Part shown: piece after piece, positions 17,154-25,264 of the stretch
Layout: each line of letters begins with the position of its first letter
How positions within the stretch are numbered: position 1 is the first letter of the stretch
Origin: Ruminococcus sp. AM36-2AA
GTDB taxonomy: Bacteria > Bacillota > Clostridia > Lachnospirales > Lachnospiraceae
Length of the DNA: 64,000 nt
Reading direction: 5' to 3'
Assembly (NCBI RefSeq): GCF_003461955.1
Contig: NZ_QTYB01000012.1
Coordinates: forward strand, 88,145 to 152,144
Translations under genes and position numbers: made by a program
The notes under the pieces: generated by a model
Database searches by the model: none
Told to the model about the DNA's origin: nothing
Seen by the model: the letters and a program-made list of their open reading frames with translations, nothing else

Positions 17154-17166
17154 TTCCATATTGGAA
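17154..17166. promoter_or_regulatory. Palindrome TTCCA-TAT-TGGAA, candidate LysR operator
   Basis: A perfect 5-3-5 inverted repeat in the divergent LysR/ubiD region, about 22 bases upstream of the ubiD -35. LysR sites are typically short dyads at this distance. Confidence 0.45.
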
Positions 17167-17187
17167 ACAATTATACCATAGAAAGAA

Positions 17188-17217
17188 TTGATTGACCACG
17201 TGAAAAAGAGATAAAAT
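17188..17217 (+). promoter_or_regulatory. Promoter of the ubiD operon
   Basis: TTGATT (17188-17193) and TAAAAT (17212-17217) with an 18-base spacer, 35 bases upstream of the ubiD ATG. Confidence 0.5.
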
Positions 17218-17252
17218 AACATCAGGAAATAAAGAGAATGCAGGAGGTTTTT

Positions 17253-18719
17253 ATGGCAGAGAAAGTAAGAGATTTAAGAAGTGCCCTGGCACTTCTGGAA
17301 CGGATGCCGGATCAGCTGATCGAGACAGATGTGGAAGTAGATCCGATGGCAGAGCTTGCAGGTGTATACCGTTATGTAGGAGCTGGTGGAACAGTAAAGC
17401 GTCCTACAAAAGAGGGACCGGCCATGATCTTTAATCATGTGAAAGGACATCCGGATGCAAAAGTAGCCATCGGTCTTCTCGCAAGCAGGAAAAGAGTTGC
17501 TGCTTTACTTGATACCCAGCCGGAAAATCTTGGAAAGATGCTTTGTAAAAGTGTGGAGAATCCTGTTCCACCGATAGATTTTGAAGGGGATGCACCGTGT
17601 CAGCAGGTGATCCATAAAGCAACAGATCCGGATTTTGATCTGTACAAGCTGGTTCCGGCACCGACCAATACACCGGATGATGCTGGACCGTACATTACAC
17701 TTGGTATGTGTTATGCCACACATCCGGATACTGGTGTACATGATGTGACGATTCACCGTCTCTGTATTCAGGGAAAAGATGAGCTTTCGATTTTCTTTAC
17801 ACCTGGGGCCAGACATATCGGAGCAATGGCGGAGCGTGCTGAGGAACTGGGACAGAAGCTTCCGATCTCTATCAGTATCGGAGTTGATCCCGCCATTGAG
17901 ATCGGTTCCTGCTTTGAGCCGCCTACAACACCGCTGGGATATGATGAGCTTTCTGTGGCAGGGGCTTTGCGTGGAGAACCGGTGGAGCTTTGTAAATGTG
18001 TGACGGTAAATGAGCGTGCTATTGCAAATGCGGAATATGTGATCGAGGGAGAAGTGATCCCTGGAGTACGTGTAAAGGAAGATCAGAACAGCAATACCGG
18101 CTATGCGATGCCGGAGTTTCCGGGATATACTGGTCCTGCAAGTGACCAGTGCTGGCTGATCAAGGTAACTGCGGTAACGCATCGGGAGAAACCGATCATG
18201 CAGACCTGTATCGGACCAAGTGAAGAACATGTTTCCATGGCAGGAATTCCTACAGAGGCCAGTATCTATGGAATGGTGGAGAAGGCGATGCCGGGAAGAC
18301 TTCAGAATGTATACTGCAGCAGTGCCGGCGGTGGAAAATATATGGCTGTTCTTCAGTTTAAGAAACGTTCGCCAAGTGATGAGGGCAGACAGCGTCAGGC
18401 TGCACTTCTTGCCTTTTCCGCGTTCAGTGAGCTGAAAAATGTATTCCTCGTAGATGAAGATGTGGACTGCTTTGACATGAATGATGTTCTCTGGGCAATG
18501 AACACAAGGTTTCAGGGGGATGTGGATGTGATCACCATTCCGGGTGTTCGATGCCATCCGCTGGATCCGTCCAATGATCCGGCATTTTCTCCAAGTATCC
18601 GGGATCATGGAATTGCATGCAAAACGATTTTTGACTGTACGGTACCTTATGATCTGAAAGATCATTTCCACAGAGCGCGTTTTATGGAACTGGATCCGGA
18701 GAAATGGCTGAAAAAATGA
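17253..18719 (+). CDS. UbiD-family (prenyl-FMN dependent) decarboxylase
   Basis: UbiD-type enzymes reversibly decarboxylate aromatic or unsaturated acids using prenylated FMN. The 488-residue protein matches the family over its whole length: EGPAMIFNHVKGHPDAKVAIGL near the N-terminus (positions ~50-75), the HRLCIQGKDELSIFFTPGAR-type metal/cofactor region around residue 175, and the conserved Glu-rich segment EYVIEGEVIPG near residue 260. Substrate cannot be read from the sequence; the neighbouring UbiX and LpdD-like proteins suggest a hydroxybenzoate- or gallate-type acid (inference). The ATG at 17253 follows GCAGGAGG; an upstream ATG at 17238 lies inside that site. Confidence 0.88.
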   Translation: MAEKVRDLRSALALLERMPDQLIETDVEVDPMAELAGVYRYVGAGGTVKRPTKEGPAMIFNHVKGHPDAKVAIGLLASRKRVAALLDTQPENLGKMLCKSVENPVPPIDFEGDAPCQQVIHKATDPDFDLYKLVPAPTNTPDDAGPYITLGMCYATHPDTGVHDVTIHRLCIQGKDELSIFFTPGARHIGAMAERAEELGQKLPISISIGVDPAIEIGSCFEPPTTPLGYDELSVAGALRGEPVELCKCVTVNERAIANAEYVIEGEVIPGVRVKEDQNSNTGYAMPEFPGYTGPASDQCWLIKVTAVTHREKPIMQTCIGPSEEHVSMAGIPTEASIYGMVEKAMPGRLQNVYCSSAGGGKYMAVLQFKKRSPSDEGRQRQAALLAFSAFSELKNVFLVDEDVDCFDMNDVLWAMNTRFQGDVDVITIPGVRCHPLDPSNDPAFSPSIRDHGIACKTIFDCTVPYDLKDHFHRARFMELDPEKWLKK

Positions 18720-19285
18720 AAAAGAGAATTGTAGTCGGTGCGACAGGTGCAAGTGGCCTGCCGCTCCTTGTAAAATGTCTGGAGATTATCCGGGAGGATC
18801 CGGATTTTGAGTCTTATCTGATCATGAGTTCCAGTGCAGAACTGACTCTTCGGCAGGAGACGGAACTGGAAGTGAATGATGTGAAACGACTGGCTGATCA
18901 TGTATGTGCACCGGAGGAAATCGGGGCAAAACCGGCCAGTGGTTCTTTTAAAACAGAGGGAATGCTGATCGTACCCTGCAGCATGAAGACGATTGCGGGT
19001 ATCCACAGCGGCTATGCGGACAGTCTGATCCTGCGTGCGGCAGATGTGACGATCAAGGAGCAGAGAACGCTGGTGCTGGCTGCCAGGGAAACGCCGTTAA
19101 GCGGGATCCATCTCCGGAATCTTTATGAGCTTTCCATGCTCCCGGGGGTGCGGATCATTCCGCCGATGATGACGTTTTATCATAAGCCGGAAAGTATTGA
19201 TGATATGGTATATCATATTGCGGCGAAGCTTCTGGAGCCGTTTGGGATTGAAGCGAAGGAGTATCGTAGATGGAATGGATTGTGA
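18716..19285 (+). CDS. ubiX: UbiX-family flavin prenyltransferase
   Basis: Makes prenylated FMN, the cofactor of UbiD enzymes, from FMN and dimethylallyl phosphate. The protein begins KKRIVVGATGASGLPL, the family start, and has the FMN-binding VPCSMKTIAGIHSGYADSLI segment and the LVLAARETPLSGIHLRNL region (residues ~115-135). I chose the ATG at 18716 because it overlaps the ubiD stop (ATGA) and matches the family start; an in-frame ATG at 18704 adds four residues. About 189 residues, normal for the family. Confidence 0.92.
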   Translation: MKKRIVVGATGASGLPLLVKCLEIIREDPDFESYLIMSSSAELTLRQETELEVNDVKRLADHVCAPEEIGAKPASGSFKTEGMLIVPCSMKTIAGIHSGYADSLILRAADVTIKEQRTLVLAARETPLSGIHLRNLYELSMLPGVRIIPPMMTFYHKPESIDDMVYHIAAKLLEPFGIEAKEYRRWNGL

Positions 19286-19650
19286 CGGAATGTATGGTGG
19301 CTGCGGGATGTCAGTTGGAGGTCAGTGCTGCATTGATCGGTGAGGATGTGCTTCTTTGCCTGCAGGGCGGGGAGCGACCGCATCTGGGGTGTGTGGTGCA
19401 GACGGAACCGAGGGTGTCTCTGTCAGGGGATGGTTCGGTGAGTGCGACTTCTTCGGTTTTGAATTTTCCGGGGCATAAGGATGAGGTGATCTGCAGATGG
19501 ATGGCGGAGAAAGTTTCCGGAGAATTGAACAGGAGAGTTATTTGTACCGGGGGATTTCATAAAGATGGGATTTCGGCGGAGGAGATCCGGGAGGTGCAGG
19601 AGAGTGTTGGACGTTTGACAGAGTGTGTGATAAGAAGATTGCAGGTGTAG
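19270..19650 (+). CDS. LpdD-like protein (prenyl-flavin chaperone family)
   Basis: A 126-residue protein resembling LpdD, the third component of gallate-type UbiD/UbiX systems, thought to help deliver or mature the prenylated flavin. The recognised features are RPHLGCVVQTEPR and the LSGDGSVSATSSVLNFPGHKDE stretch (described from residues ~55-80), with the conserved G-D-G-S and GHKD(E). It overlaps the ubiX 3' end by 16 bases, so the three genes form a coupled operon. Assignment is by pattern memory and the context; moderately sure. Confidence 0.7.
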   Translation: MEWIVTECMVAAGCQLEVSAALIGEDVLLCLQGGERPHLGCVVQTEPRVSLSGDGSVSATSSVLNFPGHKDEVICRWMAEKVSGELNRRVICTGGFHKDGISAEEIREVQESVGRLTECVIRRLQV

Positions 19651-19718
19651 TTTGCGGGTTCGGTCTGGTGTACCGGGGAGGGAGTCGGGCGGAAGGTGTT
19701 GGTGCTGAACGGACGCCC

Positions 19719-19914
19719 GGGAGACAGTATCTGTCCGGCTCTGCGGCTTCGTCGGGGGCTGGCTTCTAAGGTGCCGGAAATCTGCTAAAACCGTTTTCCA
19801 AAAGTCCGAACTCGCTTCGCTCAAACAACGAACTTTTAAAAAACAACGCAGATTCCCGCCGCCTAAGAAGCGCACCCCTTCTGCAGAAGCAGAGCCAGCC
19901 AGATACTGTCTCCC
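19719..19914. repeat. 196-bp imperfect palindromic repeat element
   Basis: GGGAGACAGTATCTG at 19719-19733 is the exact reverse complement of 19900-19914. Nested inner pairs include GGCTCTGC/GCAGAGCC, CTTCTAAGG/CCTAAGAAG and GGAAATCTGC/GCAGATTCC, with a centre containing CTCGCTTCGCTCAAACAACG flanked by AAAAGTYCG/CGAACTTTT. The whole would fold into one long cruciform or hairpin. It fills the gap between the UbiD operon and the MATE gene. No coding potential is apparent. Probably a dispersed palindromic repeat. Confidence 0.7.
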
Positions 19915-20013
19915 AGGCTGGCATTTCAAACCGGAAGGGACGGAGACGAACGTGAACGTTCTGTCCTGCTGTGTTTGTCAGTAAAAGTCAATACTCCACA
20001 TCCACCCAATATT

Positions 20014-21390
20014 CTATTTATTATTCTCAAATATATCCTCACGGGTAATATTCTTAGCCCATTTTCCACTAAGATACCTCTTAATAACCCAAGGCCACTT
20101 CACAAATTCATCCGTACAGAGCAGAAAATACACCCACATAACCGGTAGCTTCAGTACAAATGCGGCGAAGAATCCAAGTGGTACTGCATATACCCACATA
20201 TCAATGGTATCACAGATCAGGCCAAACTTCGTATCACCGCCTGCACGGAATACACCGGCGATCAGGGTTGTATTTACTGCAGTTCCCATAATGTAATAAC
20301 AGTTGATCAGAAGCATATACTTCAGATAATGCATAGCCGTAGGAGTCAGGGAAGCAAACTTCATGATAAAAGGCGTAATAGCAAGAACGATCAGGCCGCC
20401 AAAAGCACCGGCGATCACTGTAAGTTTCAAAGTTTTGGAAGCATAATGCTTGGAACGCTCCAGATCTCCCTGGCCCATCACATTTCCAAGAAGGATACCA
20501 CCTGCGCTTGCAATACCAAAACAGAAAACTGTACCAATATTACGGACAACCACAACCAGAGAATTGGCAGCAACTGCATCTGTGCCAAGATGCCCGAGGA
20601 TCACCGAATACATGGAAAAACCAACACTCCAGGAAATATCATTGCCAAGAGCCGGCAGGGAAAGCCGTACAAAATCGCTGAACAGCAGCTTATTTTTAAT
20701 AAACATATACCGAAGATCCAGCCGTACATTTTTACTGAAGGCGGAAACGATAAAACATGCGATCAGCTCCACGGTTCTGGAAAGCGCGGTAGCAATGGCA
20801 ACACCAGTGGCTCCAAGTTTTGGAGCTCCGAAAAGGCCGAAGATAAATGTTGCGTTCAAAAGGATATTCAGCCCGAAAGCCAGCATATTCATGGCCATGC
20901 TGACAGTCACCCGCCCGATACTTCGAAGAACAGCCAGATAAACCTCCGTCATACCCCAGCAGATATAGGTGATACCCATAATGCGGATATAAGAAGAACC
21001 TATGGCCAGAAGTTCCGGGTCATTGGTGAACAGTTTCATCATCATCTGCGGCATGGTAAACGCAACCAGAGCCACAAGAATAGAGATGATCATGGAAAAA
21101 CGAAGTGCAATTCCCTCAATGATCTGAATGGCTTTGTAATCCCCTTTTCCGTAATACTGGGCACAAAGCAGGGTAGCACCTGTACCAAGACCGTAGTATA
21201 CCATGAACAGGACATTGGAATAATTTGCTGCCAGGGAAACTGCGGAGATGGATGACTGACCTACAAAGTTCAGCATGATAACGTCAGCAGAATTGACCGC
21301 TGCACTGAGCAGGTTCTGAATGATGATAGGGATGACAAGCTTAACGATCTGTGGATAAAAGTCATCCCGCTGCGAAAGTTGATTTCTCAT
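20014..21390 (-). CDS. MATE family multidrug/Na+ antiporter
   Basis: A 458-residue protein with about 12 hydrophobic helices and the MATE layout: IVKLVIPIIIQNLLSAAVN at the start and the duplicated PxxxxN-type half. The family expels cationic drugs or metabolites in exchange for Na+ or H+. I chose the ATG whose first base is 21390 because GGAGGAGGAA precedes it directly; a longer frame to 21432 lacks a ribosome site. It stands alone on the minus strand between the palindromic repeat and the AAA+ gene. Substrate unknown. Confidence 0.9.
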   Translation of the reverse strand: MRNQLSQRDDFYPQIVKLVIPIIIQNLLSAAVNSADVIMLNFVGQSSISAVSLAANYSNVLFMVYYGLGTGATLLCAQYYGKGDYKAIQIIEGIALRFSMIISILVALVAFTMPQMMMKLFTNDPELLAIGSSYIRIMGITYICWGMTEVYLAVLRSIGRVTVSMAMNMLAFGLNILLNATFIFGLFGAPKLGATGVAIATALSRTVELIACFIVSAFSKNVRLDLRYMFIKNKLLFSDFVRLSLPALGNDISWSVGFSMYSVILGHLGTDAVAANSLVVVVRNIGTVFCFGIASAGGILLGNVMGQGDLERSKHYASKTLKLTVIAGAFGGLIVLAITPFIMKFASLTPTAMHYLKYMLLINCYYIMGTAVNTTLIAGVFRAGGDTKFGLICDTIDMWVYAVPLGFFAAFVLKLPVMWVYFLLCTDEFVKWPWVIKRYLSGKWAKNITREDIFENNK

Positions 21391-21779
21391 TTCCTCCTCC
21401 AAAAAAATACAACTACAGTAATGGGAGTGCACGTTTTACAAACAGGAAATCCACAGGTACCGTAATTGTGTCAGCTTTTGTAAAAAATATAAAGCCAACA
21501 TAATTGCACGATAACACAGTTTACAGACAGTGTCAATCGGCAAACTGCAAAATTGTTTAAACAACTTATGGGAAAATGACGAAGACAAGTCCGCAGAGGA
21601 AACATCATGGTTTTATGCAAAAAAATGCATAAAAAATCAGATCACCAGTTGTTGAGATTTCCAATCCGTGATACACTGAATGCAAACCGTGAAACAATCG
21701 TGTTCATGAACATACGGCGAAGTGGAACAGAAAAATCCGCCTTGCGAAAGATATTTTCAGAGAAAGAGGAGTAAAGCAC
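21391..21779. other. 389-base intergenic region between divergent MATE and AAA+ genes
   Basis: No gene seen. It contains TTTATGCA/TGCATAAA (21612-21633), a perfect 8-bp inverted repeat around six As that could be an operator, and TTGTTTAAACAA near 21553. Promoters for both flanking genes should lie here, but I cannot place a convincing pair. Confidence 0.4.
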
Positions 21780-23270
21780 ATGCCAGTTTTTGATTTCAGT
21801 GCGGCACCGGCAGACAAAAATGAGACAAAGAGCCAGTGCACATATACAACGTTTCGTTCCAATGAGACAAAAGCCACACCGGAGAAACCGGTGCTGATCC
21901 TGGATAACAGCAAAAGAGAGTGGAAACATCATTCCTGCGGATATTTTTCCAATCCTGCAAAGCAGACTGCATTTGAGTTCAAGGAAGAGGACGGTGTTTT
22001 TCCGGCAGATATCCTGAAGATCGATTCTCGTTTTACAAGCCTGATTAAATGGCTCGGAGAAAATCATATCAACATCCGTCTTTCCGGACAGAATACAGAA
22101 GAGGGATATGCCGTTTACAAGATCCGTGAGATCGCTTTTGGCGGCGGTACCAAGCTTTCTGCAGAGGATGGATTTCTTCAGTTCATGATCGAGCGTCTCT
22201 TTGCAAGCAGTGCGCCGGCAGAAGTAAATGAGGACGATGAGGAGGAAGAAGACGGTGATGACATGAAGCTCACCAGCATTCAGAGTATCACCGACTTTAT
22301 GACCTGTGCCGGAAAGACCATGCCGGATAATATCCGTCTCTGGGCGAGAAGAAACCTGGCAGTTGCCCGCTCCCATGAGGTTTCCCAGGAGGAAAGACGT
22401 CATGCTCAGAGAGCACTTTCCATCATGATGAACATTCAGTGGAAACATAATTACTTTGAGTCTATTGATCCCAAGGAAGCACGTCGTATCCTGGATGAGG
22501 AACTTTATGGAATGGAACGTGTAAAACAGAGGATTATTGAGACGATCATCCAGATCAACCGTACCCATACACTTCCTGCTTACGGACTGCTTCTGGTAGG
22601 ACCGGCGGGTACCGGTAAATCTCAGATCGCCTATGCAGTTGCAAGGATCCTGAAAATGCCGTGGACAACTCTGGATATGAGTTCCATTAACGATCCGGAA
22701 CAGCTGACCGGAAGTTCCCGTGTCTACGCAAATGCCAAGCCAGGAATCATCATGGAGGCTTTTTCCATGGCAGGAGAATCCAATCTGGTATTTATTATCA
22801 ACGAGCTTGACAAGGCTGCATCAGGGAAAGGCAACGGAAATCCGGCAGATGTGCTTCTGACACTTCTGGATAATCTTGGTTTCACAGATAACTACATGGA
22901 ATGTATGGTTCCGACCGTTGGTGTCTATCCGATTGCCACAGCCAATGACAAGGCACAGATCAGTGCTCCTCTGATGTCCCGTTTTGCAGTGATCGACATT
23001 CCGGATTACACACCGGAGGAAAAGAAGATCATCTTCTCCAGATTTGCACTTCCAAAAGTTCTGAAACGTATGAGCCTGAAGCCGGAAGAATGTATTGTAA
23101 CCGATGAGGCGCTGGATGCAGTGATCAAGAAATTTGAGGACACTACAGGAATCCGTGATCTGGAGCAGGCGGCAGAGCATATCGCGGCCAATGCGCTGTA
23201 TCAGATCGAGGTGGATCATGTGAAAGCCGTGACCTTTACCCCGGAGATGGTACAGGAGCTTCTGGACTGA
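21780..23270 (+). CDS. Lon-like AAA+ ATPase without protease domain
   Basis: A 496-residue AAA+ protein. The N-terminal ~230 residues match no family I know and include an acidic run (EDDEEEEDGDD, ~residues 155-165). The C-terminal ATPase module has Walker A GPAGTGKSQIAYAV near residue 278, a Walker B-like LVFIINELDKAA (Asn in place of the usual Asp before Glu), the sensor region PIATAND and a sensor-2 segment TGIRDLEQAAEHI that resembles Lon's GxRxLE. It stops where Lon's Ser-Lys protease domain would start. The gene is monocistronic with a strong terminator. Likely a protein-remodelling ATPase; function unknown. Confidence 0.7.
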   Translation: MPVFDFSAAPADKNETKSQCTYTTFRSNETKATPEKPVLILDNSKREWKHHSCGYFSNPAKQTAFEFKEEDGVFPADILKIDSRFTSLIKWLGENHINIRLSGQNTEEGYAVYKIREIAFGGGTKLSAEDGFLQFMIERLFASSAPAEVNEDDEEEEDGDDMKLTSIQSITDFMTCAGKTMPDNIRLWARRNLAVARSHEVSQEERRHAQRALSIMMNIQWKHNYFESIDPKEARRILDEELYGMERVKQRIIETIIQINRTHTLPAYGLLLVGPAGTGKSQIAYAVARILKMPWTTLDMSSINDPEQLTGSSRVYANAKPGIIMEAFSMAGESNLVFIINELDKAASGKGNGNPADVLLTLLDNLGFTDNYMECMVPTVGVYPIATANDKAQISAPLMSRFAVIDIPDYTPEEKKIIFSRFALPKVLKRMSLKPEECIVTDEALDAVIKKFEDTTGIRDLEQAAEHIAANALYQIEVDHVKAVTFTPEMVQELLD

Positions 23271-23300
23271 CGCAGAGATTTGTTTTAGAATGATAAATAA

Positions 23301-23336
23301 GAATGCTTCCGGAAAAATTTTCGGAAGCATTTTTTT
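23301..23336 (+). terminator. Intrinsic terminator after the AAA+ gene
   Basis: AATGCTTCCG pairs with CGGAAGCATT around an A/T-rich loop, followed by a seven-T run. Confidence 0.85.
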
Positions 23337-23338
23337 AC

Positions 23339-23402
23339 AAAATCAAGTAAGTCTCTTGTGGGGGTGCGAAAAGAGATAAGCAGTGGGTGGGGACTTGCCT
23401 GG
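23339..23402 (+). repeat. Palindromic repeat R2, copy 1
   Basis: About 64 bases starting AAATCAAGTAAGTCTC and ending GTGGGGACTTGCCTGG. The inverse complement occurs at 38635-38698 with about 80% identity by eye. The ends CAAGTAAGTCYC and GGGGACTTGCYTG are inverted repeats, with GCGAAAAGMRATAAGCAG in the centre. Confidence 0.65.
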
Positions 23403-23518
23403 AAATTATAAAAATAATCAAATCAGGGATTGCCTGAGAACACGTAAATGTGTATAATAAAGTAAAAATATGTGCACGTGAACACAGTAAGCACAGGAGA
23501 TGTTTTGGAGGGTAAAAT

Positions 23519-24550
23519 ATGGCAGTAACGTTACAGCAGATCGCGGAAGCGGCCGGGGTTTCAAGAGGCACCGTGGACAGGGCACTGAACAACAGAGGCC
23601 GTATCCGCCCGGAAGTAGAGGAAAAGATCAAAAAGATCGCTCAGGAGATGGGGTATCAACCCAGCCGTGCAGGTCGTGCCCTTGCTATGGCAAAGCGGAA
23701 GATCCGTATCGGTGTGATCCTTCAGTATATGAAGACCCCTTTTATGCAGCAGGTTTTAAAGGGTGTCCTGGAAGCAAAAGAAGAAGTGGAGAGTTTTGGC
23801 GGAACGGTAAAGATCTATGAGATCGAGGGTGTGGAGCCGGAAAAAGTAATGGCTGCAATGGAAGAACTCCGGGAAGAAGGTTTTAACGGGATTGCGCTGA
23901 CACCATCGGAAGATCAGTTATTAAGAGCGAGGATCGATCAGTATCAGGAAGAGTATGGAATTCCGGTAGTTACCTTTAATGCAGATCTGGAAGATACGAA
24001 GCGATTATGTTTTGTGGGACAGGATACGTTTCAGGCCGGTCGTACAGCAGCAGGCTTGATGGGGGAAATGACAGGAGGAAGCGGACAGGTTGCCATCATT
24101 TCCGGACAGGTTGCCAATCCTGGCCTGATCAGCAGGCAGAAGGGATTTTCAACAGAGATCAAGGAAAGTTTCCCGGGAATTGAGGTTGTGGATACAAGAT
24201 ATTCCTATGATGATGAGTGGGTGGCATCCAAGATCGTGGAAGAACTTCTGGAACTTTATCCGGAACTGACCGGTATCTATATTACGGGTCATGGTGTAAA
24301 GGGTGTCTGCCAGACGCTACAGAAGCTTGGAAAAGACAAAACCATGCATGTGATCGCCAACGATTTTCTGGAAGAAAATCTGAAATGGCTGAAAGAGGGT
24401 ACCATTAATTTCCTTATCGGCCAGGATGCCGCTGTACAGGGGCATTCCCCGGTGACCATTCTTTTTCAGCTACTATTTGACAGTAAGAAGCCGGAGAAAG
24501 AATTCCAATATACAGATATCGTGATCCGTACCAGATATAACATGGGCTGA
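23519..24550 (+). CDS. LacI-family transcriptional regulator
   Basis: A 343-residue regulator with the LacI helix-turn-helix at residues 1-26 (VTLQQIAEAAGVSRGTVDRA) and hinge region, followed by a sugar-binding periplasmic-type domain (IGVILQYMKTPFMQQVLKGV; ALTPSEDQLLRARI; GQDTFQAGRTAAGLM). RGTVDRALN rather than the common STVSRVLN places it in the subfamily close to RbsB-type ligand proteins. Effector unknown. No sugar operon is adjacent; the next gene is a gamma carbonic anhydrase. ATG follows TGGAGGGTAAAAT. Confidence 0.9.
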   Translation: MAVTLQQIAEAAGVSRGTVDRALNNRGRIRPEVEEKIKKIAQEMGYQPSRAGRALAMAKRKIRIGVILQYMKTPFMQQVLKGVLEAKEEVESFGGTVKIYEIEGVEPEKVMAAMEELREEGFNGIALTPSEDQLLRARIDQYQEEYGIPVVTFNADLEDTKRLCFVGQDTFQAGRTAAGLMGEMTGGSGQVAIISGQVANPGLISRQKGFSTEIKESFPGIEVVDTRYSYDDEWVASKIVEELLELYPELTGIYITGHGVKGVCQTLQKLGKDKTMHVIANDFLEENLKWLKEGTINFLIGQDAAVQGHSPVTILFQLLFDSKKPEKEFQYTDIVIRTRYNMG

Positions 24551-24599
24551 AGACAGTCTGTGGTTTGAAAAAAGTTTAGCTGAATCAGGGAAATATCCT

Positions 24600-24624
24600 G
24601 CGGATCGCGAATATCCCCTTGATA
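24600..24624 (+). repeat. Short intergenic repeat R1, copy 2
   Basis: GCGGATCGCGAATATCCCCT and following TTGA, four differences from the copy at 9631-9655. It sits 17 bases before the gamma carbonic anhydrase start. Confidence 0.6.
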
Positions 24625-24640
24625 ATGTTTGGAGATTAAT

Positions 24641-25147
24641 ATGAATTATAAAAATGTAAAAATTGCAGAAGGTGCCAGGATCGCAAAACAGTCGGTGATC
24701 CTGGGTGATGTGACGATCGGTCGTGACAGCTGTGTGCTGTATTATGCAGTGATCCGTGGAGATGATGCTCCTGTAGTGATTGGAGAGGAGACGAATATCC
24801 AGGAGAACTGTACGATTCATGTCAGCCATAACATGCCGGTCCATATCGGAAATAATGTTACTGTAGGACATAATGCAGTAATCCACGGCTGTATCATCGG
24901 AGACCGGACACTGATCGGAATGGGGGCAGTGATCCTGGATGGTGCAAAGATTGGAAACGACTGCATCATAGGAGCCGGAAGCCTTGTGACCAAGAATACA
25001 GTAATCCCGGATGGTTCTCTGGTAATGGGAAGTCCGGCCAGAATCAAACGTAATCTTACCTGGGAAGAAAAACTTGGGATTGTGGAAAACAGCAAAGAAT
25101 ATCTTGCAGTGTCTGAAGAGATGAAAGAGCAGGATGTATTATTATGA
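24641..25147 (+). CDS. Gamma carbonic anhydrase-like hexapeptide protein
   Basis: A 168-residue left-handed beta-helix protein of the gamma carbonic anhydrase/PaaY group. Hexapeptide repeats ([LIV]GxGxx) run through residues ~15-140, with the metal-ligand histidine contexts NCTIHVSHNMP and VTVGHNAVIHGC (His-x4-His). RGDDAPVVIGEETNIQENC is the typical Arg/Gln segment. Zn- or Fe-dependent CO2 hydration is known for some members; activity here is unproven. Start at 24641 follows TTTGGAGATTAAT. A strong bidirectional hairpin follows. Confidence 0.88.
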   Translation: MNYKNVKIAEGARIAKQSVILGDVTIGRDSCVLYYAVIRGDDAPVVIGEETNIQENCTIHVSHNMPVHIGNNVTVGHNAVIHGCIIGDRTLIGMGAVILDGAKIGNDCIIGAGSLVTKNTVIPDGSLVMGSPARIKRNLTWEEKLGIVENSKEYLAVSEEMKEQDVLL

Positions 25148-25185
25148 AAGTAATTGCTTTGCGATTGCGTTCCGATCATAAATGA

Positions 25186-25234
25186 ACAGCTCCGACTGCT
25201 TTGTAATATCAGAAGCAGTCGGAGCTGTAATTTT
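25186..25234. terminator. Bidirectional terminator between gamma-CA and the alanine symporter
   Basis: ACAGCTCCGACTGCTT pairs perfectly with AAGCAGTCGGAGCTGT across a 12-base loop; T-rich on the + side (AATTTTG) and A/T-rich on the other. It lies between convergent genes. Confidence 0.75.
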
Positions 25235-25264
25235 GTTATATAAAATAATCATATTTGTGTGTTT

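Noticed and set aside
17505..18752. 415-codon minus-strand frame opposite the UbiD-type gene
   Set aside because: Codon-mirror shadow of a well-supported gene; no start signal and low-complexity His/Arg/Ser content.
20329..21255. 308-codon + strand frame opposite the MATE gene
   Set aside because: Shadow frame with improbable composition and no ribosome site.
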